A DNA stretch of 64,000 nt from Pseudomonas fluorescens NCIMB 11764 (GCF_000293885.2 NZ_CP010945.1:3988001-4052000); one strand, 5' to 3'; shown: positions 9,310-18,846, counted from the stretch's first letter. Numbers and translations are program-made. Notes: a model not told the origin generated them from the letters alone.

Positions 9310-10188
9310 ATGTTCGAGAATTTCACCAAAACCATCACCAAAACCAGCGGCGCTGACATCGTTACTGTCGTGGGTGGCGAAGGCCCGCCCTTGCTGCTGA
9401 TGCACGGCAACCCGTTCAATCACCTGTCCTGGCACAAGATCGCACCACGCCTGGCCAGGGACTTCACCGTGGTCTGCACCGACTTGCGCGGCTATGGCGA
9501 CAGCTCCAAACCGGAGGGCGGCGGTGATCATTCGGCGTATTCGTTCCGTGCCATGGCCCAGGATCAGGTCGAAGTCATGCAGTCGCTGGGCTTCGAGCAG
9601 TTCTATGCCGCCGGCCATGACCGAGGTGCGCGGGTGCTGCATCGCATGTGCCTGGACCACGGCGACAAGGTGTTGAAAGCGGGTTTCGTCGACATGCTGC
9701 CGCAGCATTACTTGCTCAACAACGTCACGCGTCAGTGGGGCAAATTCTCCTGGCACTGGTTCTTCATGACCCAGGACGCGCCGACGCCGGAGCGCATGAT
9801 GAACGCCGATCCGGAGTTCTTCATCCTGCGCAAACTGTCGAAGACCGACCAGGGCACCAGCTTCTTCGGGCCCGAAGCACTGGCCGATTACATCCGCTGC
9901 ATCAAGAACCCGGCCACCACCCACGCCATGTGCGAAGACTATCGCGCCACGTTCGGCATCGACCTGGACATGGACACCGCTGACTTCGACGCCGGCCGGC
10001 GTATCGATAACCCGGCGCTGATCCTCTGGGGCGAGAAGGGCGGTGTTGGCCGCAACCACAACGCCGCGCAAATCTGGAGCCGCTACGCCACCAACATTGT
10101 GCAGACCGCCACGGTGCCTTCGGGGCACTACTTGCAGGAAGAGTGCCCGGACGAGACCTACGAGGTGCTCAGCGGCTTCTTCAAGTAA
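9310..10188 (+). CDS. Alpha/beta hydrolase, haloacetate (fluoroacetate) dehalogenase-like
   Basis: At 292 residues this is an alpha/beta-hydrolase whose nucleophile elbow is GHDRGAR, with Asp104 in place of Ser, as in haloacid-type dehalogenases. Residues defining fluoroacetate dehalogenases can be placed: D104 nucleophile, R105 and R108 for the carboxylate, D128 acid (FVDMLP), H149-W150 (HWFF) and Y211 (CEDYRA) for the halide, H273 base (SGHYLQ). The oxyanion segment is MHGNPFN. Such enzymes hydrolyse haloacetate to glycolate; some homologues act on other esters. It lies 66 nt after the pdxA2-like gene and before an ACS-family transporter, suggesting one operon. Confidence 0.75.
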   Translation: MFENFTKTITKTSGADIVTVVGGEGPPLLLMHGNPFNHLSWHKIAPRLARDFTVVCTDLRGYGDSSKPEGGGDHSAYSFRAMAQDQVEVMQSLGFEQFYAAGHDRGARVLHRMCLDHGDKVLKAGFVDMLPQHYLLNNVTRQWGKFSWHWFFMTQDAPTPERMMNADPEFFILRKLSKTDQGTSFFGPEALADYIRCIKNPATTHAMCEDYRATFGIDLDMDTADFDAGRRIDNPALILWGEKGGVGRNHNAAQIWSRYATNIVQTATVPSGHYLQEECPDETYEVLSGFFK

Positions 10189-10252
10189 CGCCATGACAGG
10201 CGGTCCGGGATGACCGCCTGCCCACTACAACTATAAAAAAAGGTGGAAAAAA

Positions 10253-11536
10253 ATGATTCCGACTACGCTTGCGCAAAAACGCAGGGCAACGCTGACCTTC
10301 GTGTTGCTGTGCGTCATGGCCTTCATCATGTACGTGGACCGCACCAACCTCGCGGTCGCCGCACCGACGATCAGTAAAGAGCTGGGTTTCAGCAACACTA
10401 ATCTGGGCATGATGTTTTCCGCGTTTGCCATCGCCTACAGCTGCTTCATGATTCCCGGCGGCTGGTTCAGCGACCGGATCGGTTCGCGCAAGGCGATGTT
10501 GCTCTACGGCATTATCTGGTCGGTCGCGACCATTGCCACGGGCCTGGTCAGCGGTCTGGTGGTGCTGGTGATTGCCCGTTTCGTGGTCGGCATCGGCGAA
10601 GCGCCGATCTACCCGACCGCGGCGCGCATGATCGCTCGCGCCATCCCCGTCACTCAGCGCGGCACGGCCCAGGGCATGATGCATGCGTCCGGACGCCTGG
10701 CCAACGCACTGGCACCGTTGATCGTGACGTTCATGATCATCCAGTTTTCCTGGCGCATGACCTTTGTCATCCTCGGCGTGGTGACACTGATCTACATGTT
10801 CGTGATGTATTTCAGCCTCAGCGAGTCGAAGAAACTGGTCGAGGCCACGGCCGCTGCACCGGTGGCGCCTGTGGTCGCCGCTCCGGTCAACTGGCCGCAG
10901 ATGCTGCGCAGGGTCTGGCCGGCGGCCGCCACCTGTTTTTGCCACGGCTGGGTGTTGTGGTTCTTCCTCAACTGGATTCCGTCGTTCTTCACCCAGCGCT
11001 ACGGCATGGACCTGACCCACACCGCCATGTTTTCGACCTTCGTGCTGCTCGGCGGAACGGTCGGCACCGCGGTCGGCGGCATGCTCTCGGACTGGCGTTT
11101 CAAGGTCACCGGCAACCGCCTGCGCTCACGTCGCGACCTGATCATCTTCGGCTTCCTGGCCTCGATCATTGGCCTGATTCCGCTGATGTTCACCCACGAC
11201 CTGATGATCTGCGCCTGCGGCCTGAGCTTCTCGTTCTTCTGCTCGGAACTGGCCGACTCGCCGCTCTGGGTGATTGGCACCGAGGTGTCCCACGCCCACT
11301 CCGCGACTTCCAGCGCCTGCACCTTCACCGGCATGGCCTTGGCCGGTGCGGTGTCGCCGGTGGTGATCGGCTGGTTGCTGGACATCACCGGCAATAACTG
11401 GTCAGTGGCATTCGGCGCGTCGATCGCCGTGGTGCTGATGGGGCCGATATTGGCCATGTTCATCAAGCTGGACGACGAGCCGGCGCCGGAGCCCGTTTCA
11501 TTGGTGCATTCGAGCGCGCCTGCGACCCAGAGCTGA
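10253..11536 (+). CDS. MFS transporter, anion:cation symporter (ACS) family
   Basis: A 427-residue inner-membrane protein with about 12 hydrophobic segments. The first loop has YVDRTNLAVAAPTISKEL and GGWFSDRIGSRKAM, the ACS (phthalate/glucarate/hexuronate permease) signatures, and the second half begins after a Pro/Ala-rich loop around residue 200. Relatives import organic anions with protons. It follows the dehalogenase-like gene by 64 nt, with an A-rich leader and GGTGGAA just before the ATG, so it probably imports the operon's substrate. The exact solute cannot be read from the sequence. Confidence 0.85.
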   Translation: MIPTTLAQKRRATLTFVLLCVMAFIMYVDRTNLAVAAPTISKELGFSNTNLGMMFSAFAIAYSCFMIPGGWFSDRIGSRKAMLLYGIIWSVATIATGLVSGLVVLVIARFVVGIGEAPIYPTAARMIARAIPVTQRGTAQGMMHASGRLANALAPLIVTFMIIQFSWRMTFVILGVVTLIYMFVMYFSLSESKKLVEATAAAPVAPVVAAPVNWPQMLRRVWPAAATCFCHGWVLWFFLNWIPSFFTQRYGMDLTHTAMFSTFVLLGGTVGTAVGGMLSDWRFKVTGNRLRSRRDLIIFGFLASIIGLIPLMFTHDLMICACGLSFSFFCSELADSPLWVIGTEVSHAHSATSSACTFTGMALAGAVSPVVIGWLLDITGNNWSVAFGASIAVVLMGPILAMFIKLDDEPAPEPVSLVHSSAPATQS

Positions 11537-11672
11537 AGTCCGGGCGTTTTCGGATGGTTATCTTTAATGGAGATAACCCTGATCGAATTAATTCGCTTCT
11601 TAAGATATCTGCGCCTGCGTAGGGTTTACCTGTCTTGAGAGCGACTTTCCATTCGATCAAAGCGGAACGCCA

Positions 11673-12953
11673 TTGCACGTGAATTATTCCGATCGTAACC
11701 AGAAGTACTGGCGCCGAAACCTGGCAGTGTGTGTTTTCGGCTCGTTCACTACGCTGGTCAGCCTGAGCATGTTGTTGCCCTTCTTGCCGCTGTACGTCCA
11801 GCAACTGGGCGTTACGGCGCAGGCTGACGTGGTGCAATGGTCGGCGGTGGCCTTCGGCGCGACGTTCCTGGGGACCGCTGTGACGGCCCCGATCTGGGGG
11901 CGCCTGGCTGACCGCTATGGCCGCAAACCCATGCTGGTCAGAGCGGCCATCGGCATGGCCGTTGTGATGTCGCTGATCGGGCTGGCGCACAACGTGACCG
12001 AACTGGTCGCACTGCGCCTCTTCGCTGGCCTCATCGGTGGCTACGCGTCCGCCTCGATTGTCATGATCGGCTCCCAGGTTCCACGGGAACGGGCCGGTTG
12101 GGCCTTGGGGGTTTTGTCCACGGGCGCCTTGTCCGGCAACCTGATCGGGCCGTTGGTGGGCGGTTTCCTGCCGGAGTTCGTGGGTATCCGCGGCACGTTT
12201 TTCGTCGGTGGCGGGATGATCGCGGTCGCTGCCTTTGCGACCATCCTGCTGGTGCGCGAGGACTTCGATCGTGTGGCGGATGCGAGACAGCGGGGCAAGA
12301 AAAACCAGCCTGAGGAGACGGGTTCGAAATGGCCGGTCATCGGCGCACTGCTCGTGACCGCAATGATGGTGCTCCTGGCCAATATGTCGATCGAGCCGAT
12401 CATCACCGTCTACATCGGCGACCTCGGCGTGCCGTTGGATCGTCAGGCCCGTGTCGCGGGTTTTGTCATGGCCGCTTCAGCGCTGGGCAGTATTTTGACC
12501 GCCGCCAAGCTGGGGGCGCTGGCAGACCGGGTCGGCAGCTGGAACGTGATCATCGGCTGTCTGCTGTTGACGGGGATGGTCATGGTGCCCCAGGCCTTCG
12601 TCACGCAATGGTGGCAACTGGCGGTTTTGCGCGGTGTCATGGGGATGACCCTTGCAGGCCTGCTGCCGGCGATTGCCAAGCTGATCCGGCATTCGGTCGA
12701 AGAGCACAACACCGGGAAAATCCTCGGTTATCTGCAATCGGCGCAGTTTTCCGGGCAGGTGATCGGGCCACTGATCGGTGGGCAGATTGGCGCTCACTTC
12801 GGCTTGCATCATGTGTTCCTGGTGACGGCCGCGCTGTTACTGATATGTGCCGGAATGAACGGCTGGATCAGCTATCGCTACATGGGCTCGAGCGCCGGCA
12901 CCCCGTCCAGTCGGGCGCTGTCCAGAAAGGTCGATAGCGCGCTGGAAAAATAG
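11673..12953 (+). CDS. MFS transporter, drug-efflux (DHA1) type
   Basis: A 426-residue, 12-segment MFS protein with the GRLADRYGRKPML motif (about 70-82) of proton-driven exporters and a central basic loop (RQRGKKNQ, about 205-212). It resembles DHA1 multidrug efflux pumps more than importers. The start is uncertain: TTG 11673 lies 6 nt after CGGA, while GTG 11679 is the alternative two codons later. The 3' end overlaps the convergent LysR gene by 76 nt. A pump beside a catabolic operon could export a toxic intermediate, but this is inference. Confidence 0.8.
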   Translation: MHVNYSDRNQKYWRRNLAVCVFGSFTTLVSLSMLLPFLPLYVQQLGVTAQADVVQWSAVAFGATFLGTAVTAPIWGRLADRYGRKPMLVRAAIGMAVVMSLIGLAHNVTELVALRLFAGLIGGYASASIVMIGSQVPRERAGWALGVLSTGALSGNLIGPLVGGFLPEFVGIRGTFFVGGGMIAVAAFATILLVREDFDRVADARQRGKKNQPEETGSKWPVIGALLVTAMMVLLANMSIEPIITVYIGDLGVPLDRQARVAGFVMAASALGSILTAAKLGALADRVGSWNVIIGCLLLTGMVMVPQAFVTQWWQLAVLRGVMGMTLAGLLPAIAKLIRHSVEEHNTGKILGYLQSAQFSGQVIGPLIGGQIGAHFGLHHVFLVTAALLLICAGMNGWISYRYMGSSAGTPSSRALSRKVDSALEK

Positions 12954-13774
12954 CCATCGATGCGCCGGACAAATACCGTCTCTACGTCGGCGATATCCGG
13001 TGTCAGCTTATGCACGTTGACCAACCCGTCGCGCAACGCACTGGCGACAACGCCTCTGGGTAACAATGTGACGCCGACGCCGGCGGAAACGCAGGCAACG
13101 ATGGCTTCGATCGATCCGAACTCAAGTGGCTCGGGCGCCGGGACGCCCAACCGGGTCAGCAGGGAATCCAGGCGTTGGCGATAGGAACAACCGATTCGAA
13201 AGACGACGGTCTTCAGGTTGTCGACGGAGGCGACTTCGTCCAGGCGATTGATCGCGGTAGACGTTACTAAAACCAGCTCTTCGCGGAAGGCTGGTTCACT
13301 CAGTAACTCCGGGTGATTGACCGGTCCCACCACAAACGCGCCTTCGAGCTTACAGTCGATGACCCCCTGGATCAGGCTGCACGTGGTGCCGGTGCGAATC
13401 AGCGGGCGAACGTCAGGGTAGGCCTTGGCGAACCTGGCGATCAGTCGTGGCAGACGCAGCGCCAGCGTCGTCTCCAGCGTACCGATCTCGAATACGCCCC
13501 TTGGGTGTCCATCGTCGCGCGCGGCGCTGGAGGCATCGAAGAGCAGCTTCGACAGGCGCGCGGCGAAGGGCAGGATCCGCCGCCCGGCCGGCGTGATCTG
13601 GACACCTCGGGCGCTGCGTTGAAACAGCGCCACCCCCAGCTCCTCTTCCAGCGCTCGAATCCTTGCCGACACGTTCGACTGCACGGTATTCAGTTCGCTG
13701 GCCGCCTTGTTCATGCTGCCGTGCCGCGCGACCGCGTCAACCACCTTGAGGTCCGTCATATCCATCAAATTCAC
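12878..13774 (-). CDS. LysR-family transcriptional regulator
   Basis: A 298-residue LysR regulator: N-terminal winged helix (DLKVVDAVARHGSMNKAASE, then VQSNVSARIRALEEELG, about residues 8-46) and a two-domain periplasmic-binding-like effector region. Its ligand domain is close in style to the second LysR of the window (17847-18734), with the shared TGTT motif near 130 and SAGVGVTLLPRG versus AAGMGVTLLPKA. It is divergent from DUF485-actP, and a 35-bp element (13877-13911) lies between them, so it most likely controls that operon and itself. Its 3' end overlaps the MFS gene in opposite orientation. Confidence 0.92.
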   Translation of the reverse strand: MNLMDMTDLKVVDAVARHGSMNKAASELNTVQSNVSARIRALEEELGVALFQRSARGVQITPAGRRILPFAARLSKLLFDASSAARDDGHPRGVFEIGTLETTLALRLPRLIARFAKAYPDVRPLIRTGTTCSLIQGVIDCKLEGAFVVGPVNHPELLSEPAFREELVLVTSTAINRLDEVASVDNLKTVVFRIGCSYRQRLDSLLTRLGVPAPEPLEFGSIEAIVACVSAGVGVTLLPRGVVASALRDGLVNVHKLTPDIADVETVFVRRIDGYFSSALSTFLDSARLDGVPALEPM

Positions 13775-13876
13775 CTATCTCTAAAAGCAATAACTGACTC
13801 GAATAATACACGTTGAGGAGATTGGGTTTCGCAAATCGCAATGGCAAGAATAGGCAATGGCTGGTTCATCAAAACA

Positions 13877-13911
13877 GATCACAAGCATCATTAATGATCG
13901 TTTTACATGAT
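13877..13911. promoter_or_regulatory. Candidate LysR operator, copy 1
   Basis: This 35-bp element begins GATCAC, contains the palindromic core ATCATTAATGAT and ends TTTTACATGAT. It lies between the divergent LysR gene and DUF485-actP, 115 nt before the DUF485 start. A second copy (19581-19615) before the mmsA-like gene is identical at 31 of 35 positions. The position and imperfect dyad are as expected for a LysR binding site. No binding has been shown. Confidence 0.65.
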
Positions 13912-14025
13912 TCGGTGCCAGGCATAGGTTGAGGGTGCAAATACCCCGCAGCCAGTGGCAAATCGAGTCTTCGAATTGAGGCTGTGGAACAACAATAAAC
14001 GCTTCCACTGCTACACGGAGTCAAC

Positions 14026-14340
14026 GTGAACCATGCAATCGAATCAGCCAGAATTCGCAACCATCCCCGGTATCAGGAATTGGTCTCAAGGCAGCGAAGG
14101 TTCGTCGCTTGTCTTGTCGCCGCCACCCTCGTTCCTTACTTCACGTTCATCCTCATCGCCGCGTTCGCGCCGCACCTGCTGGCGCAGAAGCTTTCTGCGA
14201 CCAGCGTCATCAACATAGGCTGGCCGCTTGGCGTTGCCTTCATCGTCGGGGCCTGGTTGTTTACGGGCCTGTACATCCTTCGGGCCAATGGTGAGTTCGA
14301 CGCCCTCACCACAGAAATTCGCGAAGGAGCCATCGTATGA
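14026..14340 (+). CDS. DUF485 membrane protein, partner of ActP-type permease
   Basis: A 104-residue protein with two hydrophobic segments (about 28-50 and 62-84) flanked by [16 protein letters not shown], the DUF485/YjcH pattern. YjcH-type proteins are encoded just ahead of acetate permease ActP and are thought to assist it in the inner membrane. The start is GTG 14026 with GGAG 5 nt upstream. The stop overlaps the next start (ATGA), indicating translational coupling to the permease gene. Confidence 0.88.
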   Translation: MNHAIESARIRNHPRYQELVSRQRRFVACLVAATLVPYFTFILIAAFAPHLLAQKLSATSVINIGWPLGVAFIVGAWLFTGLYILRANGEFDALTTEIREGAIV

Positions 14341-16010
14341 AAACCCTTCTTCGCTACCTCATTGTTCCTGCTCTCCTGAGCGCGGCAGCCACGTGCGCCT
14401 CGGCGGCCGACACCTTGCAGGCGGTTGAAAAACAACCCCTCAACATCACCGCCATTGCGATGTTCCTCGTCTTCGTGCTGACGACGTTGGGCATTACTTA
14501 CTGGGCGGCCAACAAGACCAAGTCGATGGACGATTTCTACAACGCCGGCGGCGGCATCACAGGCTTCCAGAACGGCCTGGCGCTGGCCGGGGACTACATG
14601 TCGGCGGCTGCGTTACTGGGTGTCACCAGCATGATTTTCTTCAACGGCTTCGATGGGGTGCTGTACTCGATCAGCTTCTTCGTTGCCTGGCCATTGCTGT
14701 TGTTCCTGTTTGCCGAGCGCATCCGCAATCTGGGGCGTATTACGCTCTCGGACATTGCGTCTTTTCGACTCGATCAAAACCGGATTCGCACCCTGACAGC
14801 CTTCGGTTCGTTGACCGTGGTGTGCTTCTATCTGGTGGTGCAGATGGTGGGCGCAGGGCAGTTGATCCAGCTGCTGTTCGGTCTGCCCTACAACTATGCG
14901 GTGATCGCGGTCGGGTTGTTGATGGCGGTCTACGTCACGTTTGGCGGGATGGTCGCCACCACGTGGGTGCAGATCATCAAGGCCGGGCTGTTGCTGGTGG
15001 GCGGAACCTTGCTGGCGGTATTGGCGCTGAGCAAGTTCGGGTTTTCCTTCGAACAGTTGTTCACTCAGGCGGTGGCCGCTCATCACGATGGTGAACTGAT
15101 CCTGCTGCCCAGCAAACTGGTGGCCGATCCGTTGGCGCTGATCTCGCTGTCCCTGGGCCTGGTGTTCGGCACGGCCGGATTGCCGCATATCCTCATGCGT
15201 TTTTTCACCGTGCCGGATGCACGGCAAGCGCGTAAATCGGTGTTCATCGCGACGGGTTTCATCGGCTTCTTCTACCTGATCGTTGCGGTGCTCGGGCTGG
15301 CGGCGATCGTGATCGTCGGGCGCGATCCGGCGTTCTACGAGTCCGGCATTCTGGGTGGCAAGCTCATCGGCGGTGGCAACATGCCGGTGATGCACCTGGC
15401 CAAAGCGGTGGGGGGCGACCTGTTACTGGGCTTCATCTCCGCGGTTGCGTTTGCCACGATCCTGGCGGTGGTCTCCGGACTGACGATGGCGGGGACCTCG
15501 GCGATTTCCCATGACCTCTACGTCATGGTCTTCAAGAAAGGCCGGGCCGAAGCGAAAGACGAGCGCCGTGTTTCGCGGATCGCTTCGGTCGGCATCGGTA
15601 TCGTTGCGGTGGTGCTGGGCATCCTGTTCAAGGACCAGAACATCGCCTTCCTGGTGGCGCTGACGTTTGGCGTAGCGGCCTCGGTCAACTTCCCGATTCT
15701 CGCGCTTTCGATGTACTGGAAAGGGCTGACGACGCGAGGGGCATTGATCGGTGGCATCGCCGGACTGGTGAGCTCGGTCAGCCTGGTGATTCTCTCGCCG
15801 GCGGTGTGGGTCAAGGTGCTGGGCAACCCCGAGGCTATTTTCCCCTTCGACTACCCGGCGATCATTTCGATGAACGTGGCGTTCTTCTTTACCTGGCTTG
15901 GCTCGGTCACCGATCGCAGCAGCGAGGCCGTGCTGGAGCGGGAGCGTTTCGATGACCAACTCATCCGTGCCCAGACCGGCCTCGGGGCCTCGCAGGCTGT
16001 CAATCATTAA
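14337..16010 (+). CDS. actP: ActP-like sodium:solute symporter for short monocarboxylates
   Basis: A 557-residue SSS-family (SLC5-type) permease with a signal-like start and about 13 membrane segments. ActP hallmarks include [27 protein letters not shown] (read in parts, about 62-88), the [12 protein letters not shown] block and [16 protein letters not shown]. ActP imports acetate and related short monocarboxylates. In this context, with nitronate monooxygenases and malonate-semialdehyde enzymes downstream, the substrate may be 3-nitropropionate or another C2-C3 acid; that is inference. It is coupled to DUF485 upstream and followed 57 nt later by a cytochrome b561 gene on the same strand. Confidence 0.88.
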   Translation: MKTLLRYLIVPALLSAAATCASAADTLQAVEKQPLNITAIAMFLVFVLTTLGITYWAANKTKSMDDFYNAGGGITGFQNGLALAGDYMSAAALLGVTSMIFFNGFDGVLYSISFFVAWPLLLFLFAERIRNLGRITLSDIASFRLDQNRIRTLTAFGSLTVVCFYLVVQMVGAGQLIQLLFGLPYNYAVIAVGLLMAVYVTFGGMVATTWVQIIKAGLLLVGGTLLAVLALSKFGFSFEQLFTQAVAAHHDGELILLPSKLVADPLALISLSLGLVFGTAGLPHILMRFFTVPDARQARKSVFIATGFIGFFYLIVAVLGLAAIVIVGRDPAFYESGILGGKLIGGGNMPVMHLAKAVGGDLLLGFISAVAFATILAVVSGLTMAGTSAISHDLYVMVFKKGRAEAKDERRVSRIASVGIGIVAVVLGILFKDQNIAFLVALTFGVAASVNFPILALSMYWKGLTTRGALIGGIAGLVSSVSLVILSPAVWVKVLGNPEAIFPFDYPAIISMNVAFFFTWLGSVTDRSSEAVLERERFDDQLIRAQTGLGASQAVNH

Positions 16011-16067
16011 GACACAGCCCGTCATTTTCCTATCCTGATTTGCGCACTCTGCCAAAAGGAGTCTGCC

Positions 16068-16622
16068 ATGCAACTTCGAGACAATGGCTTAAGGTTTTCA
16101 CCCATCACCGTGGCGCTGCACTGGGTCGTGGCGCTGTCGCTGCTGGCGATCGTCGGCTTGCAGCTGATGATCGACCAGGCCTCCAGCGACGCCGCGCGGA
16201 TGCCGCTTGCCCACATGCAAAACCTGGTGGGGCTGATTCTGTTTCTGGTGTCGGTCTATCGATTCTGGGCCAGGATCACCTCTTACCATCCGCTGCCCGT
16301 GGGCACGCCGAATCCCATCGAGGTCATCATCAGCCGTTCGGTTGCGGTGGCGCTCGCCCTGGCGATGGTGCTGCTGCCGATAGCAGTCTGGGCTTCCCGT
16401 TCGGCGGGCGGCGAGGCCGTGGTTTTGCCTGGAGGATTCTCCATTCCAACGCTCTTGCCCACTCACGCCGGACTCAAACATGTCGTTGATGTGCTGTTCG
16501 ATATTGGCGCTTCGGCGTTTCTCGCGGGGCTGGCCTTGCATGTCTTCGGTGCGGTCAAGAATCACTTTCTCCTGAAGAACAACACGCTCAAGCGGATGCT
16601 TGGAAAACATGTGGAGCTGTGA
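16068..16622 (+). CDS. Cytochrome b561 family membrane protein
   Basis: A 184-residue protein with four hydrophobic segments and His residues at the usual haem-ligand positions (ALHWVVAL near 17, PLAHMQNLVGL near 48, THAGLKHVVD near 131-135, LALHVFGAVKNHF near 155-165). This fits the bacterial di-haem cytochrome b561 (CybB-type) group, which moves electrons with quinone in the inner membrane. AAAGGAG precedes ATG 16068. It ends 3 nt before the nitronate monooxygenase gene, so the two are probably co-translated. A role in electron supply or removal for that pathway is plausible but unproven. Confidence 0.85.
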   Translation: MQLRDNGLRFSPITVALHWVVALSLLAIVGLQLMIDQASSDAARMPLAHMQNLVGLILFLVSVYRFWARITSYHPLPVGTPNPIEVIISRSVAVALALAMVLLPIAVWASRSAGGEAVVLPGGFSIPTLLPTHAGLKHVVDVLFDIGASAFLAGLALHVFGAVKNHFLLKNNTLKRMLGKHVEL

Positions 16623-16625
16623 GTC

Positions 16626-17618
16626 ATGAACGAAGCCAGATCCGATTTTGCAGGAAACGCCATCACTCGACTGTGCGGCGTGAAGTACCCGATCTTTCTC
16701 GGTGGCATGGCAGCCATTTCCGGCCCGCAGCTCGTGGGGGCGGTGGCCAATGCCGGGGGGATGGGGGTGCTGGGCGGTTTGCGTCTGCCGCCGCTGACCT
16801 TGCGCCGGTGGATACAGGAAACCCGTGCACTGACCGATAAGCCTTTTGGTGTGAACCTTGTTCCACAGTTCGGCGGCCCGGACGTTTTCGAAGCGCAGTT
16901 TCAGGTGGTGCTGGAAGAAAAACCGCGACTGCTTTCACTGTTTTACGCCGAGGCCTATTCCGCCGACATGATTCCCCGAGCGAAGGACGCGGGGCTGACG
17001 GTCATGGTGCAGGTGGGGTCGGTTGAACTTGCCAGGATTGCCATTGCACAAGGCGCCGACATTCTCGTGGCGCAAGGCAGTGAAAGTGGCGGTCATTTGA
17101 ACCGGGGCACCATCGGCATCATGCCGCTGTTGTCCTCAATCCTGGGTGTTTCGGAGGGGCGACCGGTCCTGGCCGCGGGCGGTATCGTGGCGGGCGATGA
17201 TGTCCGGGCGCTGATGTCGCTCGGTGCGTCAGGTGTGGTGGTGGGCACGGCGTTTATCGCCACCGACGAGTCGAATGCGCACCCGCTCTACAAACAAAAG
17301 ATCGTGGAAGCGACGACGGATGACACCGAGTACCGGACCGGTTATTCGTTCGGCTGGACCTACGGTACGCCTCACCGGGTGATCCCCAATCGGGACAAGT
17401 GGAACCTGCTGCGCTTCATCGGCGGCGGCGCCCGGGCGATCGACAAACCGCGGATGGCGAAAAAGCTGTCGCTGTACGCGGGGCAGGGGGTGGGCAAGAT
17501 TCACAGTGTCGTCCCGGCGGCCGAGCGCGTGGTTGAGCTGGCCTCCGGGCTGCCGATGACAACAAGCCGGTTGCCAATGGAGGAGGGTGAAGCCGTCAAC
17601 TTTGCCGCTAAAGCCTAA
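16626..17618 (+). CDS. Nitronate monooxygenase (2-nitropropane dioxygenase family), first paralogue
   Basis: A 330-residue FMN-binding TIM-barrel enzyme. Conserved blocks are YPIFLGGMAAISGPQLVGAV (about 19-38), NAGGMGVLGG, KPFGVNLVPQ, the flavin-phosphate loop LVAQGSESGGH (about 145-155, with catalytic-type His) and VLAAGGIVAGDDV...GASGVVVGTAF. Enzymes of this family oxidise alkyl nitronates such as propionate-3-nitronate, giving semialdehyde plus nitrite or nitrate, although some members have other flavin roles. It differs from the second copy at 21816 in length and motif detail (SESGGHLNRG rather than YEAGGHRG). Its start is 3 nt after the cytochrome b561 stop. Confidence 0.85.
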   Translation: MNEARSDFAGNAITRLCGVKYPIFLGGMAAISGPQLVGAVANAGGMGVLGGLRLPPLTLRRWIQETRALTDKPFGVNLVPQFGGPDVFEAQFQVVLEEKPRLLSLFYAEAYSADMIPRAKDAGLTVMVQVGSVELARIAIAQGADILVAQGSESGGHLNRGTIGIMPLLSSILGVSEGRPVLAAGGIVAGDDVRALMSLGASGVVVGTAFIATDESNAHPLYKQKIVEATTDDTEYRTGYSFGWTYGTPHRVIPNRDKWNLLRFIGGGARAIDKPRMAKKLSLYAGQGVGKIHSVVPAAERVVELASGLPMTTSRLPMEEGEAVNFAAKA

Positions 17619-17650
17619 TACTGATCACTTAAGTGCGGGCTCCACACAAT

Positions 17651-17786
17651 TGTGGCGAGGGGATTTATCCCCGTTCGGCTGCGAAGCAGTCGCCAATCCG
17701 GACAATTCAATCTAATTGGCCGGACGCTGGGGCCGCTTCGCGACCCAACGGGGCGGTGCGACGTTTCGCTAAATCCCTTCACCACA
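17651..17786. repeat. REPIN-like inverted repeat pair
   Basis: Two imperfect, inverted REP-type arms flank a short spacer: tgtggcgaggggatttatcc at the left and its counterpart ending ggatttagcg-like, aaatcccttcaccaca at the right. Inner arms (ctgcgaagcagtc and gccgcttcgcgac) also pair imperfectly. Such palindromic doublets in intergenic gaps are common in fluorescent pseudomonads and are moved by RAYT transposases, none of which is encoded here. Confidence 0.7.
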
Positions 17787-17846
17787 GATTTCTTGCCTGC
17801 CTGAAGATTTTCTTAAGTGAACAACATTCTGGTCATTGCCGGCTAT

Positions 17847-18734
17847 TCACGCCACCGCCGGCCGGGCGATCTGGTTTTGTGCCAGGCCGATGAACGCGCT
17901 CATGGCCGAGGTGATCATCGTGTCGTTTCGGCGGATGAAGACGGTCGAGACGTTGGCGAATTCCGGCGGGAGCGTGTGGCAACGAATGGCATGCCGTACG
18001 CTGCAATTTTCCGCGATGGCCTTGGGCAGCAAGGTCACGCCCATGCCGGCGGCGACGCACGACAGGATACCGTCGAGGGTGCCCAGTTCCATGATCTGGT
18101 TGGGCACCAGCCCGACCTGATAAAACCAGTTTTCCAGGGTGGAGCGGTAGAAGCAGCCGGTGCGGAAGACCAGTACGGTTTGCTGCGGGATTTTCTCGAT
18201 CAGCGCCGGCAGTGACGGGAACTGATTGCTGCTGACCAGCACCAGTTCTTCCTGGAAAACCTCTTCCTGGGTCAGCGCCGAATTCTGGTGGAATCCGCCG
18301 ACGAATGCGCCGTCGAGTCGATGCGCTTCAATCGCCTTGATCAGTTCGGAAGTGGTCCCGGTCAACAGCGACAACTGAACCTCGGGGTATTTCTCGCGGT
18401 ACTTCGTCAGCACTTGCGGCAAGCGGATGGCGGCGGTGGTTTCCATTGAGCCCAACCGCAGCAGGCCCGCCGGAATGCCGGTATCCATCAGGGCGTTGCG
18501 ACTCTCTTCTGTCAGTTGCAGGATGCGCCGCGCATACCCGAGGAAGGTCTGGCCCGCCGAGGTGAGCACCACCCCGGACTTTTTGCGGATGAACAGTTCC
18601 CGGTTCAGTTCGGCTTCCAGCTCCTTCACCCGCATGGTGACATTGGACTGCACCGTATTCACATTGACGGCGGCCGCAGTGAAGCTGCCAAGCTCGGCAA
18701 CCGCGCAGAAAATCTTCAGTTGGCGCATTTCCAT
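17847..18734 (-). CDS. LysR-family transcriptional regulator (NmoR-like by context)
   Basis: A 295-residue LysR protein, starting MEMRQLKIFCAVAELGSFTA with the helix-turn-helix at about 15-45 and the effector domain from about 90. ATG 18734 is preceded by AGGTGG at 7 nt, so it is preferred to the frame start at 18752. It lies between two nitronate monooxygenase genes and is divergent from the MOSC gene. In P. aeruginosa a LysR (NmoR) next to nitronate monooxygenase responds to 3-nitropropionate; a similar role is inferred here. The element TCATCATTTTAC upstream (18778-18789) also occurs in operator copy 2. Confidence 0.92.
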   Translation of the reverse strand: MEMRQLKIFCAVAELGSFTAAAVNVNTVQSNVTMRVKELEAELNRELFIRKKSGVVLTSAGQTFLGYARRILQLTEESRNALMDTGIPAGLLRLGSMETTAAIRLPQVLTKYREKYPEVQLSLLTGTTSELIKAIEAHRLDGAFVGGFHQNSALTQEEVFQEELVLVSSNQFPSLPALIEKIPQQTVLVFRTGCFYRSTLENWFYQVGLVPNQIMELGTLDGILSCVAAGMGVTLLPKAIAENCSVRHAIRCHTLPPEFANVSTVFIRRNDTMITSAMSAFIGLAQNQIARPAVA

Positions 18735-18777
18735 GATCTTGCCACCTATCATAAAAAGTGATGAATAGCATCACGAG

Positions 18778-18789
18778 TCATCATTTTAC
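18778..18789. promoter_or_regulatory. Partial operator-like element between LysR and MOSC genes
   Basis: The 12-mer TCATCATTTTAC, followed by GATCAT, matches the right half of operator copy 2 (19599-19610) exactly. It lies 44 nt upstream of the LysR start and 58 nt before the MOSC gene, a normal place for LysR autoregulation. The left half of the 35-bp element is not conserved, so this is a weak call. Confidence 0.4.
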
Positions 18790-18846
18790 GATCATTGTCG
18801 ACGGTTAGTAAAGTCAACAAAACAGACGAATGAGCGCTGCCGGACG

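Noticed and set aside
8128..10194. 688-codon minus-strand frame across the PdxA2-like and dehalogenase-like genes
   Set aside because: It spans two well-supported genes on the other strand and has a shadow-type composition without domains.
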